64,000 nucleotides of DNA from CAZCDS01 sp964497585 (GTDB lineage Bacteria > Desulfobacterota > Desulfomonilia > Desulfomonilales > Desulfomonilaceae), in the NCBI GenBank assembly GCA_964497585.1, contig CAZCDS010000005.1:124001-188000 (forward strand), in the 5' to 3' direction. This document shows, piece by piece, positions 25,302 to 33,992 of this stretch. A program made the position numbers and the translations under genes. Position 1 is the stretch's first letter; each line of letters begins with the position of its first letter. The notes under the pieces were generated by a model. It was not told the DNA's origin. It did not search any database and worked only from the letters and a program-made list of their open reading frames with translations.

Positions 25302-26582
25302 TTAGTCTGTTTGCAAGAAATTGGAAGGGATCGTTTCACCCCGAACGAGATCTTCGTAACTCTCCCTGTCCCGGATGACGAAGTACTCAGCACCGTCCAC
25401 AAGGACTTCGGCTGCTCGTCCCCTCGAATTGTAGTTGGATGACATGGAAAACCCGTACGCTCCCGCGCTCATCAAAGCCAGGAGGTCGCCCGGTTCGACT
25501 GCGTCCATCTCACGGTCGCGCGCAAGGAAATCACCCGACTCGCAGATGGGGCCGACCAGGTCCGCGACAATAGTCTTTCTCTTGCGGTCCCCTCCATCGG
25601 ATCGGGAGACCTGCCAGACCGAATGATGCGCTTCGTAGAGGCTTGGACGCATCAGATCGTTCATAGCCGCGTCCACGATCACAAAGTACTTTTCGGGGCC
25701 GGCCTTTCTGTAGAGAACCTTCGTCACCAGAACTCCTGCGTTGCCTACCAACACGCGCCCAGGTTCAAGAATCAGCGTCACGTCCATGTCCGCGATCCGG
25801 CTGACGATGGCCGCGCCGTAGTCAGCCGGGGCTGGCGGGGTCTCGTCATCATAGGGAATGCCAAGGCCGCCGCCGATGTCAAGGTAGCGCACCTCAATCC
25901 CTTCGTCACGCAGGCGGTCAACCAGATCCTTGAGTCTCGCCAGAGCTTCCAGAAAGGGTGACAGCTCGGTCAGTTGGCTTCCGATATGGCAGTCGACTCC
26001 AATCGGCTCCAAGGCGTCCATCGATTTGGCCTTCCTGTAGAGAGCAATTGAGCGGTCCGAGTCGATACCGAACTTGTTCCTTTTCAGCCCTGTGGATATG
26101 TACGGATGGGTTCGCGGGTCAACGTCCGGATTCACTCGGAGGGCTATCCGGGCCTTCTTGCCCAAATTCCTCGCCCTCGCGTCGAGAAGATCCAACTCCT
26201 CTTCGGATTCCACGTTGAACATGAGGATACCTGCCAGAAGGGCTTCGTCTATCTCCGGCGCGGTTTTCCCCACTCCCGAATAGACGACCCGACCCGGATC
26301 AACTCCGGCTTTGAGCGCTCGGAAGAGTTCCCCGCCGGAAACGATGTCCATGCCTCCGCCCATATTGCTGAAGATCCGGAGCACCGTGAGATTGGAGCAG
26401 GCTTTCATCGAGTAGCAAACCAGGTGGTTGATACCCTCGAAGGGCTGGCGAAATATCTTGAAATGTCGTTCCAATGTGCCTCGGCTATAGATGTAGAGCG
26501 GGGTCCCCACTTCGTCGCACATCCGCCGGACGGGTACCTCCTCGCAGTAGAGTTGATCATTTCTGTAATGGAAGTAGTGCAT
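25302..26582 (-). CDS. lysA: diaminopimelate decarboxylase
   Basis: A 426-residue PLP enzyme of alanine-racemase fold that decarboxylates meso-diaminopimelate to lysine. The PLP lysine lies in CYSMKACSN (about residue 60), the phosphate-binding loop in DIGGGLGIPYDD, and the conserved CESGDFLARDR and AGAYGFSMSSNYN near the C-terminus. It lies 12 bases from dapA and 11 from the lipoprotein gene. Confidence 0.96.
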   Translation of the reverse strand: MHYFHYRNDQLYCEEVPVRRMCDEVGTPLYIYSRGTLERHFKIFRQPFEGINHLVCYSMKACSNLTVLRIFSNMGGGMDIVSGGELFRALKAGVDPGRVVYSGVGKTAPEIDEALLAGILMFNVESEEELDLLDARARNLGKKARIALRVNPDVDPRTHPYISTGLKRNKFGIDSDRSIALYRKAKSMDALEPIGVDCHIGSQLTELSPFLEALARLKDLVDRLRDEGIEVRYLDIGGGLGIPYDDETPPAPADYGAAIVSRIADMDVTLILEPGRVLVGNAGVLVTKVLYRKAGPEKYFVIVDAAMNDLMRPSLYEAHHSVWQVSRSDGGDRKRKTIVADLVGPICESGDFLARDREMDAVEPGDLLALMSAGAYGFSMSSNYNSRGRAAEVLVDGAEYFVIRDRESYEDLVRGETIPSNFLQTD

Positions 26583-26593
26583 TTGTTTCCCGG

Positions 26594-27634
26594 TTAATGG
26601 ACGTGCTTGACCGCTTCCGACGCGGATCTACTCGATCGGACCGACGGCTCGTCCGCAAGATATGCCGTCACGGCATATCGGTACATGACTCCCCGCTTCA
26701 CTTTTTGATCGTCGTAAGACGGCTCGGCCAATGGTTTTTCGTTGATCTTCTCGTAGGGCTTCCCGGACGCCGAACGGTAGATGTCGTATCTGACCTTGGC
26801 GTTTCTCATCTGCACCGGTTTCCAGAAAATCCTGATCCCCTTTGACGTCGAGATCACATTGACATCCTCCGGGGGCTGGATCGTGGCGGCCGGCAGAGAC
26901 ACCCTCACGGTCCTCGAGGGTCGAGACTCCATGGGAATCCCTTCATTCATCTTGACCGATCGGACCTGGTACGCGTACGGTTGATTCCTCTCCACGTTGC
27001 TGTCTACGAAGAATTTCTCCGCCCATTTGGTGGTGCCGTAGGGTTTGAGGTCTTCTTCGTTTCCCGTATCGGATCGGTAGATGTGATAGCTCCTGATGCC
27101 AAGGGTCCTTGGAGAGACGCGCCATTTGAGCACGATCCCTCGGTCGTCCGTCGTGGCCCTCAGATCCATCGGTCTCGGGGGGGGCTGGTCAAAGATCGCC
27201 GAAATCGTTGAGCTAACCGGTCCCTCTCTGCCCTTGAAATTGTACGGTGCTATCGCGTAGTGATAGACCTTTCCCTGGCTCACCTTTTTGTCGAGGAAGA
27301 CCACCTTGTCACCTTCTATCGTGGCATTCGAGGGGTGCTGGGCATCCACATTGGCGTACAGTCTCTTGGTTTTGTCACACTTCTCACAGTTCTTCTCAAT
27401 GTCCACCATGGATCGGAAAACCTTGAAGCCTGAGAGATCCTCCAGCGGAGAACCGTCCGTGTTTAATCGGGGCACATCCCAGGTGAGCTCAATTCGATCC
27501 GGAAACGCTCGAGCCGTTACCAAGAGAATCCGTTCCGGAATCGTAGCCGAAGCCGGTCTGGGGCTCGTCTTGTATCCGCATCCGAGAAGGCACAAGACGA
27601 CCAGAATGAGCACTGAAGCGAGGGTTCGCCGCAA
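26594..27634 (-). CDS. lipoprotein with three fibronectin type III-like repeats
   Basis: A 346-residue exported lipoprotein. The signal peptide ends in the lipobox LLGC (Cys19), so the mature protein is lipid-anchored. Three FN3-like modules follow at about 35-140, 145-250 and 253-345; each starts with an I-x-L-x-W or similar strand (RIELTWDVP, GIVLKWRVS, GIRIFWKPV) and contains a Y-x-I-Y-R-S-like core (HIYRS, DIYRS) and a Y-x-Y-A/Q-V strand. The start is TTG 27634, supported by GGGGAGAG upstream. It is inserted between argH and lysA, which look unrelated by function; the ligand is unknown. Confidence 0.85.
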   Translation of the reverse strand: MRRTLASVLILVVLCLLGCGYKTSPRPASATIPERILLVTARAFPDRIELTWDVPRLNTDGSPLEDLSGFKVFRSMVDIEKNCEKCDKTKRLYANVDAQHPSNATIEGDKVVFLDKKVSQGKVYHYAIAPYNFKGREGPVSSTISAIFDQPPPRPMDLRATTDDRGIVLKWRVSPRTLGIRSYHIYRSDTGNEEDLKPYGTTKWAEKFFVDSNVERNQPYAYQVRSVKMNEGIPMESRPSRTVRVSLPAATIQPPEDVNVISTSKGIRIFWKPVQMRNAKVRYDIYRSASGKPYEKINEKPLAEPSYDDQKVKRGVMYRYAVTAYLADEPSVRSSRSASEAVKHVH

Positions 27635-27649
27635 CGCTTTCTCTCCCCA

Positions 27650-29062
27650 TCATTCTCTCGCGCCGGACCGAAGACCGCGGTCACTGGGCAGCGCCCTTCT
27701 GAGAAACCTCCTGGCCTGTTGAATCTGGTGCATTACCGAGGCCCGTGAGGTCCCACCGGGGTGATTGCGTGCCTCGACCATCTCCTCGGGGCCGGGTATG
27801 TTAACGGCAGCACCAGTCTCGACTTCTCCCGTTGATCCGCGGCGGATTGCCTCGCCGATGGTCGCGTGGGCCTCCCTGAAGGGGACACCGCGCCGCGCCA
27901 GTTCGTCTGCGAGATCAGTGGCCGCCATCGTAGGATCGGACGCGGCTTCCATCATCCGCGCGGGACGAAATTCGATGCCTGGAATTAGCACCGCCATGAT
28001 GTGCAGGGAACCCTTCACCGTATCGATCGCGTCGAAGACCGGTTCCTTGTCCTCCTGCAGATCTTTGTTGTACGTCAGCGGCAGGGCCTTGAGAGTGGTC
28101 ATCAACGCGACAAGATCACCGTAAACTCTGCCCGTTTTTCCTCGTATGAGTTCACATGCGTCCGGGTTCTTCTTCTGCGGCATGATGCTGGACCCGGAAC
28201 AGAACTCGTCCGGTAGCGAACAGAACCCGAACTCCTGTGAGGACCATACAATCAATTCCTCCGACAGACGAGACAGGTGCATCATCACCATAGCAGAGTC
28301 AAAGAGGAACTCCGCAGCGAAGTCCCGGTCGGAGACAGCATCCATGGAGTTGGCGGCTATTCTTTCGAACCCAAGCTCGCGTGCGACGGATTCCCGATCT
28401 ATGTCGAAGGTAGTTCCCGCGAGGGCAGCCGAGCCCAGAGGCATCTCCCCCATGCGGCGCTCAGCATCTCTGAAGCGTTCCCAGTCCCGATGAAACATCT
28501 GGAAATAGGCCATGAGGTGATGGGCGAGGCGCACCGGCTGAGCCCTTTGCAGATGCGTGTACCCTGGCATGATGATTTCCATGTGGGCACGAGCCTTCTC
28601 CACGAGCCCGCTCATGAGAGAAACCAACTCCCGTCTTATCAACTCGGACCGGTCACGAAGGTACAGGCGTAAGTCCAATGTAATCTGGTCATTGCGACTT
28701 CGAGCGGTGTGGACCTTGCCTGCCAGGTCCCCTATCTTGTCGCGCAGAGCCTCCTCGATATTGATGTGGACGTCTTCCAGGTCCTCCCGAAACTCGAGTC
28801 GTCCTTCCGTAATCTCGTTGAGGACTTCATTGAGTCCATTTTCAATGGTTCGAGCTTCCTTCTTGGAGACGATTCCTTGACGGGCGAGCATCCGAACATG
28901 TGCGACGCTCCCCTTGATGTCCTCCACGTAGAGTCGCTTATCAAAAGAAATAGACGCGTTGAAACGCGCAAACTCGGGGTCCATGCGCTTCTTGAACCGG
29001 CCCTTTCGTATGCCTACCGAGCCTGAGTTCTTTCGGGCCCTTTTTTTTCGTGCAGCCGCCAT
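27650..29062 (-). CDS. argH: argininosuccinate lyase
   Basis: A 470-residue fumarase-superfamily enzyme that splits argininosuccinate to arginine and fumarate. The signature GSSIMPQKKNPD is present, with the S-rich mobile loop, HTARSRNDQITLDLRLYLRD and GYTHLQRAQP. The usual N-terminus K-G-R-F-K-K-R-M-D-P begins only at residue 20; the preceding basic tail (AAARKKRARKNSG) is unusual. It includes a run of eight A at 29041-29048 (T on the plus strand) five codons after ATG 29062, and no better start lies downstream of the run. Confidence 0.95.
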   Translation of the reverse strand: MAAARKKRARKNSGSVGIRKGRFKKRMDPEFARFNASISFDKRLYVEDIKGSVAHVRMLARQGIVSKKEARTIENGLNEVLNEITEGRLEFREDLEDVHINIEEALRDKIGDLAGKVHTARSRNDQITLDLRLYLRDRSELIRRELVSLMSGLVEKARAHMEIIMPGYTHLQRAQPVRLAHHLMAYFQMFHRDWERFRDAERRMGEMPLGSAALAGTTFDIDRESVARELGFERIAANSMDAVSDRDFAAEFLFDSAMVMMHLSRLSEELIVWSSQEFGFCSLPDEFCSGSSIMPQKKNPDACELIRGKTGRVYGDLVALMTTLKALPLTYNKDLQEDKEPVFDAIDTVKGSLHIMAVLIPGIEFRPARMMEAASDPTMAATDLADELARRGVPFREAHATIGEAIRRGSTGEVETGAAVNIPGPEEMVEARNHPGGTSRASVMHQIQQARRFLRRALPSDRGLRSGARE

Positions 29063-29112
29063 GGACTCTACCGGAATCGGTGCGGCCGGAGTTCTGTGCC
29101 CCGGACGCCCCT

Positions 29113-30324
29113 TTACCTACTCCTCTTCATAAGCGATCGAATCCTCAGTCTGAGCGCGTTGAGCCGAATAAAGCCCTCGGCATCCGCCTGAGAATATACG
29201 TCATCTTCCTCAAACGTTGCGAAGCGTTCGTCGTAGAGAGACCGTGCCGAGCGTCGACCCGTGACTGACGCAGTACCTTTGTAGAGTTTGATCCTCACAT
29301 CTCCCGACACGGACGTCGCTGCTTCGTCGATCGCGGCTTGCAGCATCATCCGTTCCGGCGCAAACCAGTACCCATTGTAAACGAGAGAAGCATATCTCGG
29401 AATCCATTCGTCCTTGATATGCATCACTTCACGGTCCAATGTTATGGACTCAAGGGCTCGTCGCGCCGCGAGCACGACGGTTCCGGCCGGCGTCTCGTAC
29501 ACTCCTCTGCTCTTCATCCCGACATATCGGTTCTCGACCATGTCTACTCTGCCGACGCCGTGGCGACCTGCGATTTCATTGAGCGTCTGCCAGAGTGTCG
29601 CGGGACCGAGTGGAGATCCATCCACTGCGACAGGATCCCCCGTCTCAAAGGAGAGTGTGATCTCCTGCGGCCGATCCGGAGCCTCCGTAGGGTCCACCGT
29701 TAGCAGAAACATCTCCTTTGGGGGCTCTGCCCACGGGTCCTCGAGGATGCCTCCCTCGAAGCTCAGATGGAGGATGTTTCGGTCCATGCTGTATGGCTTT
29801 TCCGCGGTCGAAGTCACCTCTATCCCGTTCGCTGCAGCGTATTCCATGAGATCTGAACGGGACCTCATGTCCCATTCCCGCCAGGCCGCTATGATCTTGA
29901 TGTTGGGGTTTACTGAAAGATAGGTCAACTCGAACCGTACCTGGTCGTTGCCCTTACCGGTGGCGCCGTGGGAAACCGCGTCGCCTCCCACTCGGCCGGC
30001 CAAAGCCATCTGCGCCCTCGCGATACAGGGCCGCGCGATCGACGTACCCAGCAAATAACTCGCCTCGTATACCGCGTTAGCCCGAAACATGGGAAAAATG
30101 TAATCGCGCACGAATTCCTCGCGCAGATCAACGATATGAATCGATTCGGCTCCGGCTGCAATGGCCTTCTCCTCAAGGGGTTGGAGTTCTTCGCCCTGGC
30201 CAACGTCTGCGGCAAAGGCCACGACGGGACACTCGTACTCCCTCTGCAGCCAGTGCAGGATTACAGAAGTGTCGAGCCCTCCTGAATAGGCAAGTACGAT
30301 TTTATTGACGTCTCTTGCTCTCAC
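29113..30324 (-). CDS. argG: argininosuccinate synthase
   Basis: A 403-residue ATP-dependent ligase joining citrulline and aspartate. The PP-loop AYSGGLDTSVILHWL is at the N-terminus; SHGATGKGNDQVRFE and RGVYETPAG are also typical. The start is GTG 30324, with GGAGG five bases upstream. It precedes argH by 50 bases. Confidence 0.96.
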   Translation of the reverse strand: MRARDVNKIVLAYSGGLDTSVILHWLQREYECPVVAFAADVGQGEELQPLEEKAIAAGAESIHIVDLREEFVRDYIFPMFRANAVYEASYLLGTSIARPCIARAQMALAGRVGGDAVSHGATGKGNDQVRFELTYLSVNPNIKIIAAWREWDMRSRSDLMEYAAANGIEVTSTAEKPYSMDRNILHLSFEGGILEDPWAEPPKEMFLLTVDPTEAPDRPQEITLSFETGDPVAVDGSPLGPATLWQTLNEIAGRHGVGRVDMVENRYVGMKSRGVYETPAGTVVLAARRALESITLDREVMHIKDEWIPRYASLVYNGYWFAPERMMLQAAIDEAATSVSGDVRIKLYKGTASVTGRRSARSLYDERFATFEEDDVYSQADAEGFIRLNALRLRIRSLMKRSR

Positions 30325-30446
30325 CGATCCTCCGTTGTCCTCTCCATTTCAGCGACTATTTCGAGCCGCATCAACGTGGTCATTGAAGTCTTCGCCTTTC
30401 GTTCCCGCGGTGCGATGTCCCTGGCGCCAACTCCATCCTTCGTCTC

Positions 30447-31343
30447 CTAGCCGAGTAATAACTCGAGCACTGCCTTCTGGGCGTGAAGACGATTTTCGGC
30501 CTGATCCCAGATGAGCGAGTGGGAAGACTCCATCACTTCATCGGTTATCTCTTCACCCCGGTGGGCGGGGAGACAGTGGAGTACACGGGCATTATCATGA
30601 GCGAGCTCGAGCAGTTCCGAATTCACCTGGAAACCCGCAAACGCCTTCCTGCGTGCCGCTGCCTCGTCCTCCTGCCCCATGGAGGCCCAAACGTCCGTGG
30701 AGATCACCTGAGCTTCTCGAACTGCCTCAGCCGGGTCCCGGGTGAGCACTACGTTCCCGGAATTGAGCTCCACATCGGGTTCGTACCCCTCCGGGCATGC
30801 AAGCCTCAGACCGAACCCAAGCTTCATCGCTGCAATGATCCAGGAGTTTGCCATATTGTTCCCGTCACCGATCCACGCTGCCTTCATGTTCGTAACGTCA
30901 AAACCGACCTCCTGAACCGTCATCAGGTCTGCAAGTACCTGACATGGATGGAACATATCGGTCAGGCCGTTGATAATGGGGATTGAAGACCACCGTGCAA
31001 GCTCTTCAAGAATTTCCTGTCCGTATGTTCGCATGACGATCGCGTCAAGGTATCTTGACAGTACCCTGGCCGTGTCCCGAAGGGGTTCCCCGCGGCCGAG
31101 CTGCAAGTCAGTCCATCCCAGGAAGACCGCGTGCCCGCCAAGCTGGCGGATTCCCACTTCAAAGGAGACTCTCGTGCGCGTGGAAGCCTTCTCAAAGAGT
31201 ATGCCGACACACTTACCTTCCAAGGGCAGGGCGCCACCCTGTCGGGGAACGCCGCGTTTGATTTCAGCCGACCGGTTCAGGAGAGCCAGAACCTCCTCGG
31301 GAGAGAAATCCATCAGGGTGAGGAAATGTCCCTTCCTGTCCAT
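30447..31343 (-). CDS. argF: ornithine carbamoyltransferase
   Basis: A 298-residue transferase making citrulline from carbamoyl phosphate and ornithine. The carbamoyl-phosphate site FEKASTRTRVSFEVG, the segment FHPCQVLADL, the ornithine/SMG-like region (VWASMGQEDEAA) and the C-terminal HCLPAHRGEEIT are present. It begins two bases after argD ends and is separated from argG by about 120 bases without visible features. Confidence 0.96.
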   Translation of the reverse strand: MDRKGHFLTLMDFSPEEVLALLNRSAEIKRGVPRQGGALPLEGKCVGILFEKASTRTRVSFEVGIRQLGGHAVFLGWTDLQLGRGEPLRDTARVLSRYLDAIVMRTYGQEILEELARWSSIPIINGLTDMFHPCQVLADLMTVQEVGFDVTNMKAAWIGDGNNMANSWIIAAMKLGFGLRLACPEGYEPDVELNSGNVVLTRDPAEAVREAQVISTDVWASMGQEDEAAARRKAFAGFQVNSELLELAHDNARVLHCLPAHRGEEITDEVMESSHSLIWDQAENRLHAQKAVLELLLG

Positions 31344-31345
31344 GA

Positions 31346-32545
31346 TCAGCCTCCGGCACTTGCGGCCAACGCAAAGTCCAGTGCGCTGACCATCTCATCG
31401 ATCTCCTCACGCGTAACGATCAGAGGAGGCAGGAACCGTAATACCGTATCCGCGGTACAGTTGACGAGGATGCCTCGCTCCAGCATGATCAGAACGATCT
31501 CGGCACCTGGTGAATTAAGCTCGATCGCTTGCATAAGGCCCTTTCCTCGCACCTCCCGGATGATCGGGTGACGTTCGGCCAATTGTTTTAACTGAGACTT
31601 CAAGTATTGGCCGATCTCCTTCACTCGCATCAGGAAGCCATCCGAGAGGATTTCCTCCAGCACGGTGACGCCGGCTGCACATGCCAAAGGATTGCCTCCG
31701 AAGGTGCTCGCGTGCGTCCCCGGAACAAACGCGCCTGCCACCTCGTCCGTGGCGAGGAGGGCTCCTATGGGAACACCGCCGGCAAGACCCTTTGCCAGAG
31801 TCATAACGTCCGGCCTGATCCCGTAGCCCTCGTACGCAAAGAGCGTCCCGGTTCGCCCCGTTCCCGTCTGGATCTCGTCGAGGACGAGGAGGGCGCCCTT
31901 GGCGTCACAGAGAGCCCTCAGCCCGGACAAATAGCCCTTGGGAGGAACGACGACACCTCCCTCTCCCTGAATGGGCTCCACCATGACCGCTGCGGTCTGT
32001 GGGGTCATGGCACGTTCCAGAGGATCCAGCTCTCCGAAGGGAACGTGGGAGAACCCCTCCACGGCCGGCTCGAACCCTTTTCGATACTTCGTCTGTCCGG
32101 TCGCCGCCAGCGTGGCGAGTGTGCGCCCATGGAATGAGCCTTCCATGGTGATGATGTGGAATCGGTCGTGCTCACCTTTATCATGGAAGTACTTCCTGAC
32201 GAGCTTGATCGCTCCCTCGTTCGCTTCGGCTCCGGAATTGCAGAAGAACGCCTTGTCGGCAAAGGAACTGTCCACGAGGAGCCGGGCCATGCGCAACTGG
32301 GGCCTGATATGGAACAGATTCGAGACGTGAATCAGTCGAGATGCCTGTTCGGCGATCGCCTGGGCGAGTCCAGCATGTCCATGGCCGAGCGGACACGCTG
32401 CAATACCACCGATGAAATCCAGGTATTCACGACCTTTGCTGTCACGGACCCGGCACCCTTCACCTTCAACGAGCATGATGGGCGTCCGCCCATAGGTGTT
32501 AAAAAGATACCGGTTGTTCATGCCGATGAAATCGTCGGATGTCAA
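31346..32545 (-). CDS. argD: acetylornithine aminotransferase
   Basis: A 399-residue class III PLP aminotransferase converting N-acetylglutamate semialdehyde to acetylornithine. The PLP lysine lies in TLAKGLAGGVPIGA; FCNSGAEANEGAIKLVRKY, the Asp in VLDEIQTGTGRTG and STFGGNPLACAA are typical. The start is taken as TTG 32545 because GAGAGGTGA stands seven bases before it and the protein then has normal length; an upstream frame to 32602 has no ribosome site. A 9-bp inverted repeat ends just before that site. Confidence 0.95.
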   Translation of the reverse strand: MTSDDFIGMNNRYLFNTYGRTPIMLVEGEGCRVRDSKGREYLDFIGGIAACPLGHGHAGLAQAIAEQASRLIHVSNLFHIRPQLRMARLLVDSSFADKAFFCNSGAEANEGAIKLVRKYFHDKGEHDRFHIITMEGSFHGRTLATLAATGQTKYRKGFEPAVEGFSHVPFGELDPLERAMTPQTAAVMVEPIQGEGGVVVPPKGYLSGLRALCDAKGALLVLDEIQTGTGRTGTLFAYEGYGIRPDVMTLAKGLAGGVPIGALLATDEVAGAFVPGTHASTFGGNPLACAAGVTVLEEILSDGFLMRVKEIGQYLKSQLKQLAERHPIIREVRGKGLMQAIELNSPGAEIVLIMLERGILVNCTADTVLRFLPPLIVTREEIDEMVSALDFALAASAGG

Positions 32546-32567
32546 CTTTTCACCTCTCTTACCAGTT

Positions 32568-32648
32568 AACGGGGACAGAAATACGGAAAAATGCTCTGGC
32601 ACATCGATCGACGGGCTCGCCTGCAGGACCGCCCAACCGGTCCCCGTT
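32568..32648 (-). repeat. long-range 9-bp inverted repeat in the argB-argD gap
   Basis: AACGGGGAC (32568-32576) is the exact reverse complement of GTCCCCGTT (32640-32648), with 63 bases between. On the argD transcript the second arm ends about ten bases before the Shine-Dalgarno of argD. It could form a stem that affects ribosome access or processing. Confidence 0.55.
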
Positions 32649-32664
32649 GGTTCAGGAAGTCAAT

Positions 32665-33606
32665 TCAGTCTTGCCCAGCCCGCGACAGGTCTATTATAGC
32701 GGTGCCTGGTGCGCTTTCACGGACGATTTCGGTACCGATCCCCTGATCCGTCAACACTTCCAGAACCAGCGCGTGAGGCACGCGACCGTCTATGATATGG
32801 GCCTTAGGAACGCCCCCTCTAAGGGCGCCAAGGCAACACGTCAACTTCGGGATCATCCCGCCGGATGCCACTTCATCTTTGATAAGCCGTTCGGCTTCCT
32901 CTTCCGACAGACTCGATATCAGATCTCCCTTGGGATCCAGAACCCCTGGAACATCGGTCAGCAGAACAAACTTCTCTGCTCCCAGAGCCGCCGAGAGCGC
33001 TCCTGCAGCGGTGTCGGCATTGATGTTGTACGGTTTGCCGTCCGGTCCTGCTCCCACCGGAGCGATGACGGGGATGAATCCCTTCTCTTCCAATGAGCTG
33101 ATCAGTTCGGCATTGATGGCGTCCACCTCGCCAACCAGCCCGAGATCCTCGTCTCCGTCGGCCAACTTGGCAGGACGAGCCTTCCTCGCCCTTATGAGGG
33201 AACCGTCACGCCCCGATACGCCGACCGCTTGGGCCCCATGCCGTGTGATCATCGAAACGACGTCCTTGTTCACCTTCGCTACGAGGACCATCTCCACAAC
33301 GTCCATGGTCTCTTCGTCCGTTACACGAAGTCCTTGTACAAAACGGCTCTCCTTGCCGATCTTGGTCAGCAGCTCACCGATCTGTGGACCTCCGCCGTGC
33401 ACGATAATGGGCTTGAGTCCCACAAAGCTCAGCAGCGCCACGTCTTCGGCGAAGTTCTCCTTGAGGCTGCTGTCCGTCATGGCGCTCCCGCCGTACTTGA
33501 TGACGATGCGCTTTCCCTGAAACACCCTTATATAGGGGAGCGCCTCGATGAGTATAGTGGCCCGTCGGTCGGGGGGGATGCTCTGGTATGTCTTCACGTC
33601 CGCCAT
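32665..33606 (-). CDS. argB: acetylglutamate kinase
   Basis: A 313-residue amino-acid kinase phosphorylating N-acetylglutamate, first gene of the arginine array. VIKYGGSAM (phosphate loop), VHGGGPQIGELL, and G-L-R-V-T-D-E-E-T-M are present, as is NINADTAAGALSAALGA. Length slightly exceeds the usual 295. ATG 33606 has no strong Shine-Dalgarno. A promoter with good -35 and -10 boxes is about 40 bases upstream. In many bacteria this enzyme is feedback-inhibited by arginine; I did not judge that from the sequence. Confidence 0.95.
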   Translation of the reverse strand: MADVKTYQSIPPDRRATILIEALPYIRVFQGKRIVIKYGGSAMTDSSLKENFAEDVALLSFVGLKPIIVHGGGPQIGELLTKIGKESRFVQGLRVTDEETMDVVEMVLVAKVNKDVVSMITRHGAQAVGVSGRDGSLIRARKARPAKLADGDEDLGLVGEVDAINAELISSLEEKGFIPVIAPVGAGPDGKPYNINADTAAGALSAALGAEKFVLLTDVPGVLDPKGDLISSLSEEEAERLIKDEVASGGMIPKLTCCLGALRGGVPKAHIIDGRVPHALVLEVLTDQGIGTEIVRESAPGTAIIDLSRAGQD

Positions 33607-33630
33607 TTACCGTTGACTTTATGTTATTCG

Positions 33631-33644
33631 ATCAACCTGTTGAT
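33631..33644. promoter_or_regulatory. inverted repeat at the argB transcription start (candidate operator)
   Basis: ATCAAC-CT-GTTGAT is a perfect 6-bp inverted repeat with a 2-base centre, directly after the -10 box of the argB promoter and over the predicted start of transcription. It could bind an arginine-responsive repressor, but it does not match the E. coli ARG box. Confidence 0.4.
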
Positions 33645-33673
33645 ATATTAGAGCAAAACAGCTCACAAGTCAA
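33645..33673 (-). promoter_or_regulatory. promoter of the argB-led biosynthetic array
   Basis: On the minus strand TTGACT (33668-33673, 5 of 6) and TAATAT (33645-33650, 4 of 6) are 17 bases apart, placing transcription start near 33638 and giving a leader of about 30 bases before argB. Confidence 0.6.
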
Positions 33674-33974
33674 GAAGGATAGACAATATGCCGATCTCTC
33701 GGGAAAAATTTCATCATAACACGCTCTCAGGAGACGTCTCCATAAATATTTCGTTACGCTCGGGCGATTTGCCACGCGGGCTCAAGGCTCTCGGCAATGG
33801 TGTTTCGTTCTGAGCCCGAAACCACAGAGCAAACTCGGCTCCTCCCGCCTTGGAAATAGTTTCTCGACGCTGAAAGTTATGCTTGAGGAGGGGCTTCAAA
33901 GCCTGTTCAGCACTGCATAATTGCCATCGTTATCTTTGACGCAGTTCTTACTCGCAGTGTTCCGCGAAAAATAT

Positions 33975-33992
33975 TGATTGACATGTCAATCA
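33975..33992. promoter_or_regulatory. 18-bp perfect palindrome over the tetR start (candidate autoregulatory operator)
   Basis: TGATTGACATGTCAATCA is a perfect palindrome of 18 bases. It contains a consensus -35 box TTGACA (33978-33983) with TATCGA (34001-34006) 17 bases downstream. The ATG of the tetR gene (33983) lies in its centre. TetR-family regulators of acyl-CoA operons typically bind such palindromes over their own promoters. Confidence 0.65.

Larger units (their letters stand above)
33607..33974. other. divergent argB-tetR regulatory region
   Basis: The left 70 bases hold the argB promoter and its inverted repeat. The rest, up to the tetR palindrome at 33975, shows no gene; short frames lack ribosome sites. 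Confidence 0.5.

Noticed and set aside
30325..30446. Riboswitch or attenuator between argF and argG
   Set aside because: No strong stem or T tract could be found in these 122 bases.
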